From Acanthosepion esculentum (Eukaryota; Mollusca; Cephalopoda; Sepiida; Sepiidae): DNA of 64,000 bases. The position numbers were made by a program, and so were the translations under genes. Positions within the stretch are counted from its first letter, which is position 1; every line of letters begins with the position of its first letter. Below are positions 1-11,674 of the stretch, in pieces. A model generated the notes under the pieces. That model had not been told where the DNA came from and made no database searches. It saw nothing but the letters and a program-made list of their open reading frames with translations. The DNA is taken from NCBI GenBank assembly GCA_964036315.1, contig CAXIWW010000817.1:5057501-5121500 (forward strand), read 5' to 3'.

Positions 1-1022
1 CAGTCCCAGAAAGTAACACGCAGACGACCCCCAGTCCCAGAAAGTCCAACGCAGACGACCACCAGTCCCACAAAGTCCCACGCAGACGACCCCCCACCCA
101 GGAGACAGTCCCAGAAAGTCCCACGCAGTCGAACCACAGTCCCAGAATGTCCCACGCAGACGCCCCACACCAAGGAGACAGTCCCAGAAAGTCCCACGCA
201 GACGATCCCCCACCCAGAAGAGAGTCCCTGAAAGTCCCACGCAGACAACCCCCAGTCCCAGAATGTCCCACGCAGACAACCCCCAGTCCCAGAATGTCCC
301 ACGAAGACGAACCCCAGTCCAAGAAAGTCCCACGCAGAAGACCCCCAGTCCCAGAAAGTCCCACGAACACGAACCACACCCAGGAGACTGTCCCAGAAAC
401 TCCCACGCAGACGACACCCAGTCCCTGAAAGTCCCAAGCAGACGACCTCCCACGCAGGAGACAGTCCCAGAAAGTCCCACGCAGACGAACCCCCACCCAG
501 GAGACAGTCCCAGAAAGACCCACGCAGACGACCCCAGTCCCAGAAAGTCCCACGCAGAAGACTCCCCACCCAGGAGAGAGTCCAAGAAAGACCAACGCAG
601 ACGACCCCGAGTCCAAGAAAGTCCCATACAGAAGACCCCGCACCCAGGAGACTGTCCCAGAAAGTAACACGCAGACGACCCCCAGTCCCAGAAAGTCCCA
701 CGCACACGACCACTAGTCCCACAATGTCCTACGCAGACGAGCCCCCACCAAGGAGACAGTCCCAGAAAGTCCCACGCAGACGACCCCCCCACCCATGAGA
801 CAGTCCCAGAAAGTCCCACGGAGACGACCCACTGTCCCAGAAAGTCCCACGCAGACGCCCCCAACCAAGGAGACATTACCAGAAATTCCCACGCAGACGA
901 CACCTAGTCCGAGAAAGTCCCACGCAGACGACACCCAGTCCCAGAAAATCCCACGCAGTGGACTCTCCACCCAGGAGACAGTCCCAGAAAGTCCCACGGA
1001 GAGGACCCACCCACCCAGGAGA

Positions 1023-1356
1023 GAGTACCAGAAAGACCCACGCAGACGACCCCCTGTCTCAGAAAGTCACACGCACACGACTCCACGCCCAGGAAACAGT
1101 CCCAGAAAGTCCCACGCAGACGACACGCAATCCCAGAATGTCCCACGCAGACGACCACCAGTCCCACAAAGTCCTACGCAGAAACGAGACAGTCCCAGAA
1201 AGTCCCACGCAGACGAAACACCACCCAGGAGTCAGTACCAGAAAGACCCACGCAGACGAACCCCTGTCTCAGAAAGTCCCACGCAGACGACTATCCACCC
1301 AGGAGACAGTCCCAGAAAGTCCCACGCAGACGACCTCCCACCCAGGAGACAGTCCC
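1023..1356 (+). repeat. Family 1 internal duplication, copy A
   Basis: This segment shares an unusual series of variants with 1991-2335: GTACCAGAAAGACCC, CCCCTGTCTCAG, CACACGACTCCACGCCCAGG, GACACGCAATCCCAG, CCACAAAGTCCTACG and GACTATCCACCCAGG, in the same order. The offset is 968 bp at the left and 979 bp at the right, so an 11-bp difference lies between the copies. This fits gain or loss of the 11-bp module that separates the 31-bp and 42-bp units. The shared order of rare variants shows block duplication and not independent mutation. Confidence 0.85.
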
Positions 1357-1990
1357 AGAATGTCCCACGCAGACGACCCCCAGTCCCAGAAAGTCCCACG
1401 CAGACGACCCCCACCCAGGAGACAGTCCCAGAAAGTCCCACGCAGACGACCCCCAGTCCAAGAAAGTCCCACGCAGACGTCCCCCCACCCAGGAGACAGT
1501 CACAGAAAGTCCCACGCAGACAACACCACACCCAGGAGACAGTCCCAGAAAGTCCCACGCAGACGACCCCCACCGAGGAGACAGGCACAGAAATTTCCAC
1601 GCAGACGACCCCCCAGTCAGGAGACAGTCCGAGGAAGACCCACGTAGACGACCCCCAGTCCCAGAAAGTCCCACGCAGACGACCGCCCACCCAGGAGACA
1701 GTCCCAGAAAGTCCCACGCAGACGAACCCCAGTCCCAGAAAGTCCCATGCAGACGACCCCCACCCAGAAGACAGTCCCAGATATCCCACGCAGACGACCC
1801 CCACCCAGGAGAGAGTCCCAGAAAGACCTACGCAGACGAACCCAGTCCCAGAAAGTAACACGCAGACGACCCCCAGTCCCAGAAAGTCCCACGCACACGA
1901 CCACCAGTCCCACAATGTCCTACGCAGACGAGCCCCCACCAAGGAGACAGTCCCAGAAAGTCCCACGCAGACGAAACACCACCCAGGAGT

Positions 1991-2335
1991 CAGTACCAGA
2001 AAGACCCACGCAGACGAACCCCTGTCTCAGAAAGTCCCACGCACACGACTCCACGCCCAGGAAACAGTCCCAGAAAGTCCCACGCAGACGACACGCAATC
2101 CCAGAATGTCCCACGCAGACGACCACCAGTCCCACAAAGTCCTACGGAGAACCCCCCCACCCATGAGACAGTCCCAGAAAGTCCCACGCAGACGAAACAC
2201 CACCCAGGAGTCAGTACCAGAAAGACCCACGCAGACGAACCCCTGTCTCAGAAAGTCCCACGCAGACGACTATCCACCCAGGAGACAGTCCCAGAAAGTC
2301 CCACGCAGACGACCTCCCACCCAGGAGACAGTCCC
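1991..2335 (+). repeat. Family 1 internal duplication, copy B
   Basis: This is the partner of 1023-1356, with the same ordered variants. Around 2145-2170 it differs from copy A: CCTACGGAGAACCCCCCCAC replaces the CCTACGCAGAAACGAGAC seen near 1180. That marks a later rearrangement inside the block. The piece AAACACCACCCAGGAGTCAG occurs three times (near 1217, 1974 and 2193), so a smaller duplication is nested at the start of this copy. Confidence 0.8.
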
Positions 2336-5300
2336 AGAAAGTCCCACGCACACGACCCCCAGTCCCAGAAAGTCCCACGCAGACGACCCCCTACCCAGGA
2401 GACAGTCCCAGAACGTCCCACGCAGACGACCCCCACCCAGGGGACAGTCCCAGAAAGTCCCACGTTGACAACCCACAGTCCCAGAAAGTCCCACGCAGAC
2501 GACCCCCCACACAGAAGACAGTCCCAGAAAGTCCCACGCAGACGACCCCCAGTCCCAGAAAGTCCCACGCCGACGAGCCCCAGTCCGAGAAAGTCCCACG
2601 AAGACGACCCTCCACCCAGGAGACAGTCCCAGAACGTCCCAAAAAGACTACCCCCCACCCTGGAGACTGTCCCAGAAAGACCCACGCGGTCAACCCCCAG
2701 TCCCAGAAAGTCCCACGCAGACGACCCCCAGTCCCACAATGTCCTACGCAGACGACACCCCCACCCAGGGGACAGTGCCAGAAAGTCCCAGGCATACGAC
2801 CCCCAACCCATGAGACAGTCCCAGAAAGTCCCACGGTGACGACTCACAGTCCCAGAAAGTCCAACGCAGACGACCCCCATCCATGAGACCGTCCCAGAAA
2901 TTCCCACGCAGACGACCCCTAGTCCCAGAAAGTCCCAGGCAGACGACTCCCAGACAGGAGACAGTCCCAGAAAGTCCCACGCAGACGACCCCCAGTCCCA
3001 GAAAGTCCCACGAAGACGACCCCCCACCCAGGAGACAGACCCAGAATGTCCCACGCAGGCGACACCCCACCCAGGAGACAATCCCAGAAAGACCCACCAG
3101 ACGGACCCCTGTCTCAGAAAGTCCCACGCAGACGACTCCCCACCCAGGAGACAGTCCCAGAAAGACCCACGCAGACAACCCCCCACCCAAAAGACAGTCC
3201 CAGAAAGACCCACGCAGACGACCCCCAGTCCCAGAAAGTCCCACGCAGACGAGTCACAGTCCCAGAAAGTCCCACGTAGACGACCCCCCACCCAGGAGAC
3301 AGTCCCAGAAATTTCCACGGAGACGACTCCCAGTCCCACAAAGTCCCACGCGACGATCCCCAGTCCAAGAAAGTCCCACGAAGACGACCCCCCACGCAGG
3401 AGACAGTCCCAGAAAGTCCAACGCAGACGACCCCCAGTCCCAGAAAGTCCCATGCAGACGACCCCCACCCAGGAGACAGTCCCAGAACGTCCCACGTAGA
3501 CGACCCCCACCCAGGAGACAGTCCCAGAAATTCCCACGCAGACGAACCCCCACCCCATCAGCAATCTCAGGCTGCTGCAAGCCGAATTCTCCTGACTCTT
3601 TTGTGAAAATTGCCTTACAAGCAATCCCAGGCGTCTACGAGCCGACTTCTCTTGTCTCTTTTGTGAAAATTGCCTTAAAAGCAATCTCAGGCTGCTACAA
3701 AACGACATCTTTTGTCTCTTTTTTAAAAACTGCCTTACAATCAATATCAGCCAGCTACAAGCCGAATACGCCTGGCTATTTTGTGAAACTGCCTTTCAAG
3801 CAATCTCAGGCCTCTACAAATCGACATATGCTGGCTCTTTTGTTACAACTGCCTTACAAGCAATCTCAGGCTTCAGTAATATGAATTATCCTGGCTTTGG
3901 TGCGAATTGCCTTACAAGCAATCCCAGGCGGCTACGAGCCGATTTCTCGTGGCCCTTTTATGGCAACTGCCTTACAAGAAATCTCAGGCTGACACAAGCC
4001 GAATTCTCATTGCGCTTTTGTGACAACTGCCTTAGAAGAAATGTCAGGCTGCTACGAGCCGACTTCTCTTGGCTCTTTTGTGAAACTGCCTTACAAGTAA
4101 TCTCAGGCTGCTACAAGCCGAATTCGCCTTGCGCTTTTGTGACAACTGCCTTACAAGCAATGTCAGGTTGCTACCAGCCGACTTCTCTTGGCTCTTTTGT
4201 GAAAGCTGCCTTACAAGTAATATCAGGCCGCTACAAATCGACATCTCCTGTCTCTTTAATGAAAACTGCCTTACAAGCAATCTCAGGCTGCTACAAGCCG
4301 AATTCTCCTGGTTCTATTGTGACGACTGCCTAACAAGCAATCTCAGGCTGCAGCAATCCCAAGTCTCCTGGCTTTTTGTGCCAATTGCCTTACAACCAAT
4401 CCCAGGCAGCTACGAGCCGATTTCTCCTGGCTCATTTGTGGCAACTGCCTTACAAGCAATCTCATGCTCCAGCAAGCCGAATTCTCCTGTCTCTTCTGTG
4501 CAAATTGCCTTACAAGCAATCCCAGGCGTCTACGAGGCAACTTCTCTTGTCCATTTTTAAAAAATCTTTGATTGCTACAAAACGACATCTTTTGTCTCTT
4601 TTTTAAAAACTGCCTTACAATCAATCTCAGCCTGCTACAAGCCGAATACGCCTGGCTCTTTTGTGAAACTGCCTTACAAGCAATCTCAGGCTGCCGGTAG
4701 TCCAATTCTCCTGACTTTTTGTGCCAATTGAATTACAAGCAATCCCAGTCTGCTATGAGCCGATTTCTCCTGGCTCTTTTGTGGCAACTGCCTTACAAGA
4801 AATCTCAGGCTGCTACAAGCCGAATTCTCCTGGCGCTTTTGTGACAACTGCCTTACAAGCAATGTCAGGCTGCTACGAGCCGTCTTCTCTTGGCTCTTTT
4901 GTGAAAACTGCCTTACAAGCAATGTCAGGCTGCCACGAGCCGACTTCTCATGGCTCTTTTGTGAAAACTGCCTTACAAGCAATATCAGGCTGCTACAAAA
5001 CCACATCTACTGTCTCTTTTGTGAAACTGCCTTACAAGCAATCTCAGGCTGATACAAGCCCACACCTGCTGGCTTTTCTGTGAAAACTGCGCTAAAATCA
5101 ATCTCTGGCTGCTACAAGCTGACTACGCCTGTCTCTTTTGTGACCACTGACTTACAAGCAATCTCAGGTTGCTAAAAATCGACATCTCCTGACTCTTTTG
5201 TGAAAACTGCCTTATAATCAATCTCAGGCTGCAGCAAGCTAATTCTCCTGGCTTTTTGTGCCATTTGCCTTACAAGCAATCCCACGCAGCTACGAGCCCA

Positions 5301-7090
5301 TTTCTCCTGGCTTGTTGTGACAACTGCCTTACAACGAATCTCAGGCTGCAGGAAGCCCAATTCTCCTGGCTCATTTTGTGAAAACAGCCTTACAAGCAAT
5401 CTCAGGCTGCTACAATCCGAATACGCCTGGCTCTTTTGTGACACCTGCCTTACAAGCAATCTCAGGCTGCTACGAGCCCATTTCTCCTGGCTTTTTGTGG
5501 AAAGTGCCTTACACGCAAACATAGGATTCTACGAGCCGGTTTTCCTGGAAGATTTGTGAAAATTGCCTTACAAGCAATCTCATTCTTCTACAAGCCTACA
5601 CCTGCTGGCACTTTTAACACAACTGCATTACAAGCAATCTCAGGCTGGTAAAAATTCGATCTCCTGGGTCTTTCGTGACAACTGCCTTACAAGCAATCTC
5701 AGGCTGCAGCAAGCCCAATGTTCCTGGCTTTTTTGCAAATTGCCTTACAAAATAATCCCAGGCTGCTACGAGCCGATTTCTCAAGGCTCTTTTGTGTCGA
5801 CTGCCTTACAAGCAATCTCAGGCTGCTACAAGACGAATTCTACTGGCTCTTTTGTGACAACTCCCTTACAAGCAATGTCAGGCTGCTATGATCCGATTTC
5901 TCTTAAGACTTTTGTGAAAACTGCCTTACATGAAATCTCAGGCTGCTACAAGCCGAATACGCCTTGCTCTTTTGTGGCAACTGCCTTACAAGCAGTCTCA
6001 GGCTGCTACAAAACGACATATCCTGGCTCTTTTGTGAAAACTGCCTTACAACCATCTCAGGCTAATACGAGCCTACACCTGCTGGCTCGTCTGTGAAAAC
6101 TGCCTTACAAGCAATCTCAGGCTGCTATGGGCCGACTTCATCGGGCAATTTGTGAAAACTGTCTTACAAAGGATCTCAGGTTGCTACAAGACGATTTCTC
6201 CTGCCTCTATTCTGCCAACTGCCTTCTAAGCAATCTCAGGCTTCTACGAGCCTGGCTCTTCTATGACAACTGCCTTACAAGCAATCTCAGGCTGCTACGA
6301 GCCGATCTCCTGGCTCTTTTGTGCCAATTGCCTTACAAGCCATCCCAGCCTCTACTAGCGGATTTCTCCTGGCTCTTTTGTGGCAACTGCCTTAAAAGCA
6401 ATCTCAGACTGCTACAAGCCGTCTACGCCTGGCCTTACAAGCAATCTCAGGGTTCAGCAAGCCTAATTCTACTGGCTTTTTGCCAATTGCCTTACAAACC
6501 ATCCCAGGCTGCTGCGGGCTGATTTCTTCTGGCTCTTTTGTGGCAACTGCCTTACAAGCAGTGTCAGGCAGCTCCGAGCCGACTTCTCTTGGCTCTCTTG
6601 TGTAAACTGCCTTACAAGTAATCTCAGGCTTCTACAAGCCGAATACGCCTGGCTCTTTTGTAGCAACTGCCTTACATGCAATCACAGCAGCAAGCCCAAT
6701 TCTCTTGGATGTTTGTGCTAATTTCCATTACAAGCAATTCCACGCAGCTACGAGCCCGTTTCCCCTGGCTTTTTGTGAAAATTGCTTTACACGCAATCTC
6801 AGGCTTCTACAAACTTACACCTGCTGACTCTTTTTTGACAACTCCCTTACAAGCAATCTCCCGCTGGTATCGGCCGACTTCTCCGGGCTATTTGTGAAAA
6901 CTGTCTTACAAAGGATCTCAGGCTGCTACAAGCCGATTTCTACTGCCTCTTTTGCAGCAACTGCCTTACAAGCAATCTCAGTCTGCAACAAGCCGACTTC
7001 TCCTGGCTCTTTTGTGAAAACTGCCTTACAAGCAATGTCAGACTGCTACGAGCCGACTTCTCTTGGCTCTTTTGTGAAAACTGCCTTTCA

Positions 7091-8440
7091 AGCAATCTCA
7101 GGCTTCTACAAACCCACATCTCTTGTCTCTTTTGTGAAAACTGCCTTACAAGTAATCTCAGCCTGCTACAAGCCGAATTGGCCGCTACAAATCGACATAT
7201 ACTGGTTCTTTTGTGACAACTGCCTTACAAGCAATCTCAGGCTGACGCTAGTCCAATTCTCCTTATATTTGTGCTAATTGCCTTACAACCAATCCCAGGC
7301 TGCTACGAACCGATTTCTCCTGGCTCATCTGTGTCATCTGCCTTAAAAGCATTCTCAGGCTGCAGCAATATGAATTCTCCTGGCTTTTTGTGCAAATTGC
7401 CTTACAAGCAATCCCAGGCGTCTACGAGCCGATTTCTCCTGGCGCTTTTGTGGCAACTGCCTTACAAGAAATCTCAGGCTGCTACAAGCCGAATTCTCCT
7501 GGCGCTTTTATGACAACTGTCTTACAATCAATGTCAGGCTGCTACGAGCCGACTTATCTTGGCTCTTTTGTGAAAACTGCCTTGCAAGTAATCTCCGGCT
7601 GCTACAAGCCGTATTCTCCTGGCGCTTTTGTGACAACTGCCTTACAAGCAATGTCAGGCTTCTACAATCCGACATCTCCTGTCTCTTTTGTGACAACTGC
7701 TTTACAAGCAATCTCAGTCTTCCGCCAGGACAGTTCTCCTGACTTTTTGTGCCAATTGCCTTAAAAGCAATCCCAGGCGGCTACGTGCCGATTTCTCCTG
7801 GCTCTTTTGTGGTAACTGCCTTACAAGCAATCTCAGGCTGCTACAAGCCGAATACGCCTGGCTCTTTTGTGAAAATGCCTTGCAAGCAATCTCAGGCCAC
7901 TACAAATCGACATCTACTGTCTCTTTTGTGACAACTGCCTTACAAGCAATCTCAGGCTGCCGCGGGGCAGTTCTCCTGACTTTTTGTGCCAATTGCCTTA
8001 AAAACAATACCAGGCGGTTACGTGCCGATATCTCCTGGCTCTTTTGTGGTAACTTCCATACAAGCAATCTCAGGCTGCTATAAGCCAAATTCTCCTGGTT
8101 CTATTGTGACAACTGCCTTAAAAGCAATCTCAGTCTACAGCAATCCTAATTCCCCTGGCTTTTTGTGCCAATTGCCTTACAAGCAATCCCAGGCGTCTAC
8201 GAGCCGATTTCTCCTGGCTCAAATGTGGCAACTGCCTTCCAAGCAATCTCAGGCTGCTGCAAGCCGAATTCTCCTGGCTCTTTTGTGCAAATTGCCTTAC
8301 AACAATCCCAGGCGTCTACGAGCCGACTTCTCTTGTCTCTTTTGTAAAAACTGCCTTAAAAACAATCTCAGATTGCTACAAAACGACAAAACTGCCTTAC
8401 AAGCCGAATACGCCTGGCTCTTTTGTGAAACTGCCTTACA
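7091..8440 (+). repeat. 1,350-bp tandem segmental duplication in family 2, copy 1
   Basis: This block recurs immediately downstream with a constant offset of 1,350 bp and no indel visible. It carries landmark irregularities that the second copy also has: a fused unit GCCGAATTGGCCGCTACAAA near 7170, CTTCCGCCAGGACAG near 7730, CTGCCGCGGGGCAG near 7957, and a shortened unit near 8385. I noticed only two substitutions: AGTAATCTC at about 7152 against AGCAATCTC in copy 2, and ATTGCCTTAC near 8291 against ATTGTCTTAC. The exact breakpoints are ambiguous because they fall in ordinary 60-bp units. Confidence 0.93.
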
Positions 8441-9790
8441 AGCAATCTCAGGCTTCTACAAACCCACATCTCTTGTCTCTTTTGTGAAAACTGCCTTACA
8501 AGCAATCTCAGCCTGCTACAAGCCGAATTGGCCGCTACAAATCGACATATACTGGTTCTTTTGTGACAACTGCCTTACAAGCAATCTCAGGCTGACGCTA
8601 GTCCAATTCTCCTTATATTTGTGCTAATTGCCTTACAACCAATCCCAGGCTGCTACGAACCGATTTCTCCTGGCTCATCTGTGTCATCTGCCTTAAAAGC
8701 ATTCTCAGGCTGCAGCAATATGAATTCTCCTGGCTTTTTGTGCAAATTGCCTTACAAGCAATCCCAGGCGTCTACGAGCCGATTTCTCCTGGCGCTTTTG
8801 TGGCAACTGCCTTACAAGAAATCTCAGGCTGCTACAAGCCGAATTCTCCTGGCGCTTTTATGACAACTGTCTTACAATCAATGTCAGGCTGCTACGAGCC
8901 GACTTATCTTGGCTCTTTTGTGAAAACTGCCTTGCAAGTAATCTCCGGCTGCTACAAGCCGTATTCTCCTGGCGCTTTTGTGACAACTGCCTTACAAGCA
9001 ATGTCAGGCTTCTACAATCCGACATCTCCTGTCTCTTTTGTGACAACTGCTTTACAAGCAATCTCAGTCTTCCGCCAGGACAGTTCTCCTGACTTTTTGT
9101 GCCAATTGCCTTAAAAGCAATCCCAGGCGGCTACGTGCCGATTTCTCCTGGCTCTTTTGTGGTAACTGCCTTACAAGCAATCTCAGGCTGCTACAAGCCG
9201 AATACGCCTGGCTCTTTTGTGAAAATGCCTTGCAAGCAATCTCAGGCCACTACAAATCGACATCTACTGTCTCTTTTGTGACAACTGCCTTACAAGCAAT
9301 CTCAGGCTGCCGCGGGGCAGTTCTCCTGACTTTTTGTGCCAATTGCCTTAAAAACAATACCAGGCGGTTACGTGCCGATATCTCCTGGCTCTTTTGTGGT
9401 AACTTCCATACAAGCAATCTCAGGCTGCTATAAGCCAAATTCTCCTGGTTCTATTGTGACAACTGCCTTAAAAGCAATCTCAGTCTACAGCAATCCTAAT
9501 TCCCCTGGCTTTTTGTGCCAATTGCCTTACAAGCAATCCCAGGCGTCTACGAGCCGATTTCTCCTGGCTCAAATGTGGCAACTGCCTTCCAAGCAATCTC
9601 AGGCTGCTGCAAGCCGAATTCTCCTGGCTCTTTTGTGCAAATTGTCTTACAACAATCCCAGGCGTCTACGAGCCGACTTCTCTTGTCTCTTTTGTAAAAA
9701 CTGCCTTAAAAACAATCTCAGATTGCTACAAAACGACAAAACTGCCTTACAAGCCGAATACGCCTGGCTCTTTTGTGAAACTGCCTTACA
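8441..9790 (+). repeat. 1,350-bp tandem segmental duplication in family 2, copy 2
   Basis: This is the second copy of the preceding block. Similarity stops just after about 9805, where GGCCGCTGCAAATCG replaces the continuation seen after 8455. The length is 22.5 periods of 60 bp, because the block contains shortened units. The near-absence of differences makes this one of the youngest events in the window, or else an assembly duplication. Confidence 0.93.
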
Positions 9791-11674
9791 AGCAATCTCA
9801 GGCCGCTGCAAATCGACATATCCTGGCTCTTTTGTGACAACTGCCTTACAAGCAATCTCAGGCATCCGGTTGTCCAATTCTCCTGATTTTTTGTGCCAAT
9901 TGCCATACAAGCAATCCCAGGCTGCCACGAACCGATTTCCCATGGCTCATTTGTGGCATCTGCCTTACAAGCATTCTCAGGCTACAGCAATATGAATTCT
10001 TCTGCCTCTATTCTGCCAACTGCCTTCCAAGCAATCTCAGGCTTCTACGTGTCTGGCTCTTCTATGACAACTGCCTTACAAGCAATCTCAGGCTGCTACA
10101 AGACGAATTCTCCTGGCTCTATTGTGACAACTGCCTTACAAGCAATCTCAGGCTGCCGGTAGTCCAATTCTCCTGACTTTTTGTTATAATTGTCTTACAA
10201 GCATTCCCAGGCTGCTACAAACCGATTTCCCCTGGCACATTTCTGGCATCTGCCTTACAAGCATTCTCAGGCTGCAGCAATATGAATTCTCCTGGCTTTT
10301 TGTGCGAATTAACTTACAAGCAATCCCAGGCGTCTACGAGCCGATTTCTTCTGGCTTTTTTGTGGCAACAGCCTTACAAGAAATCTCAGGCTGCTAAAAG
10401 CCAAATTCTCCTGGCGCTTTTGTGACAACTGCCTTACAAGCAATGTCAGGCTGCTACGAGCAAACTTCTCTTGGCTCTATTGTGAAACTGCCTTACAAGC
10501 AATCTCAGGCCGCTACAAGCCGAAGACGCCTGGCTCGTTTGTGAGACTGCCTTGCAAGAAATCTCAGGCCGCTACAAATCGACATCTCCTGTCTCTTTTG
10601 TGACAACTGTTTGCAAGCAATCTCAGGCTGACGCCAGCACAATTCTCCTTATTTTTGTGCCAATTGCCTTAAAGCAATCCCAGACGTCTACGTGCCGATT
10701 TCTCCAGGCACTTTTGTGGGAACTGCCTTGCAAGCAATCTCAGGCTGCTACAAGCCGAATTCTCCTGGCTCTATTGTGATAACGGCCTTACAAGCAATCT
10801 CAGGCTGCAGCAAACCCAATTCTCCTGGTTCATTTGTGGCAACTGCCTTACAAGCAATCTCACGCTGCTACAAAACGACATCTACAGTCACTTTTTTAAA
10901 AACTGCCTTACAAGCAATCTCAGCCTGCTACAAGCCGAATACGCCTTGCTCTTTTGTGAAACTGCTTTACAAGGAATCTCAGGCCGCTATAAATCGACAT
11001 ATCCTGGCTCTTTTGTGACAACTGCCTTACAAGCAATCTCAGGCATCCGGTAGTCCAATTCTCCTGATTTTTTTGCCAATTGCCATACAAGCAATCTCAG
11101 GTTGCTACGAACCGATTTCCCCAGGCTCATCTGTGGCATCTGCCTTACAAGCATTCTCAGGCTGCAGCATTATGAATTCTCCTGGCTTTTTGTGCGAATT
11201 GCCTTACAAGCAATCCCAGGCGGCGACAAGCCAATTTCTCCTGGCTCTTTTGTGGCAACTGCCTTACAAGCAATATCAGGCTGCTACGAGCCGACTTCTC
11301 CTGACTCTTTTGTGACAACTGCCTTACAAGCAATCTCAGGCAACTACAAGCCGAATACGCCTGGCTCTTTTGTGAGAACTGCCTTGCAAGCAATCTCATG
11401 CCGCTACAAATCGACATATTCTGTCTCTTTTGTGACAACTGCCTTACAAGCAATCTCAGGCTCCTGCAAGCCGAATTCTCCTGGCTCTTTTGTGCAAATT
11501 GATTTACAAGAAATCCCAGGCGTCTACGAGCCGACGTATCTTGGCTCTTTGGTGAAAACTGCCTTCAAAGCAATCTAGGCTGCTACAAAACGACATCTCC
11601 TGTCTCTTTTTTTCAAAACTGCCTTACAAGCAATCTCAGCCTGCTACAAGCCGAATAGGCCTAGCTCTTGTGTG

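Larger units (their letters stand above)
1..3558 (+). repeat. Family 1 GC-rich minisatellite array, left block
   Basis: The array mixes two unit lengths. The short unit is 31 bp (for example 1423-1453) and the long unit is 42 bp (for example 1381-1422). They share the core CCCAGAAAGTCCCACGCAG followed by ACGACCCC. The long form adds an 11-bp piece containing CACCCAGGAGA. The plus strand is strongly C/A-rich: the 31-bp unit has 14 C, 9 A, 6 G and only 2 T. Each unit carries two CpGs (CACGCAGACGA). Frequent CATGCAG or CACACGA variants fit CpG decay or simple drift. The array is cut by the window start, so its true left end is unseen. I see no gene in it. Open frames run through it because the motif lacks stop triplets. 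The family is not one I recognise by name. Confidence 0.95.
3559..11674 (+). repeat. Family 2 satellite, 60-bp unit
   Basis: This is a head-to-tail array of about 135 units with a period of 60 bp. A unit runs GCAATCTCAGGCTGCTACAA, then GCCGAATTCTCCTGGCTCTT, then TTGTGACAACTGCCTTACAA. It is about 48% GC. Subtypes recur. One has CAATCCCAGGC with TACGAGCCGATTTCTCC, usually after TTTTTGTGCCAATTGCC. Another has CAATGTCAGGCTGCTACGAG. A third has AAATCGACATCTCC. Occasional shortened units (near 6240, 6420, 8385 and 9735) break the register. Sixty bases equal 20 codons, so the plus strand repeatedly reads a 20-residue peptide of the form TALQAISGCYKPNSPGSFV. Stops and register shifts interrupt this after 60 to 220 residues, with no common start or end. 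No gene is supported. The left boundary to family 1 is abrupt near 3556-3560. Confidence 0.95.

Noticed and set aside
795..2468. 557-codon Pro/Arg/Ser-rich open frame on the plus strand
   Set aside because: It is the family 1 repeat read in a stop-free frame. Equally long frames overlap it on both strands, and no start, splice or composition signal sets it apart.
7986..8627. 213-codon frame in family 2 (and its copy near 9336-9995)
   Set aside because: A 60-bp satellite read in frame. The two copies end differently only because the tandem duplication ends, and no independent coding signal is present.
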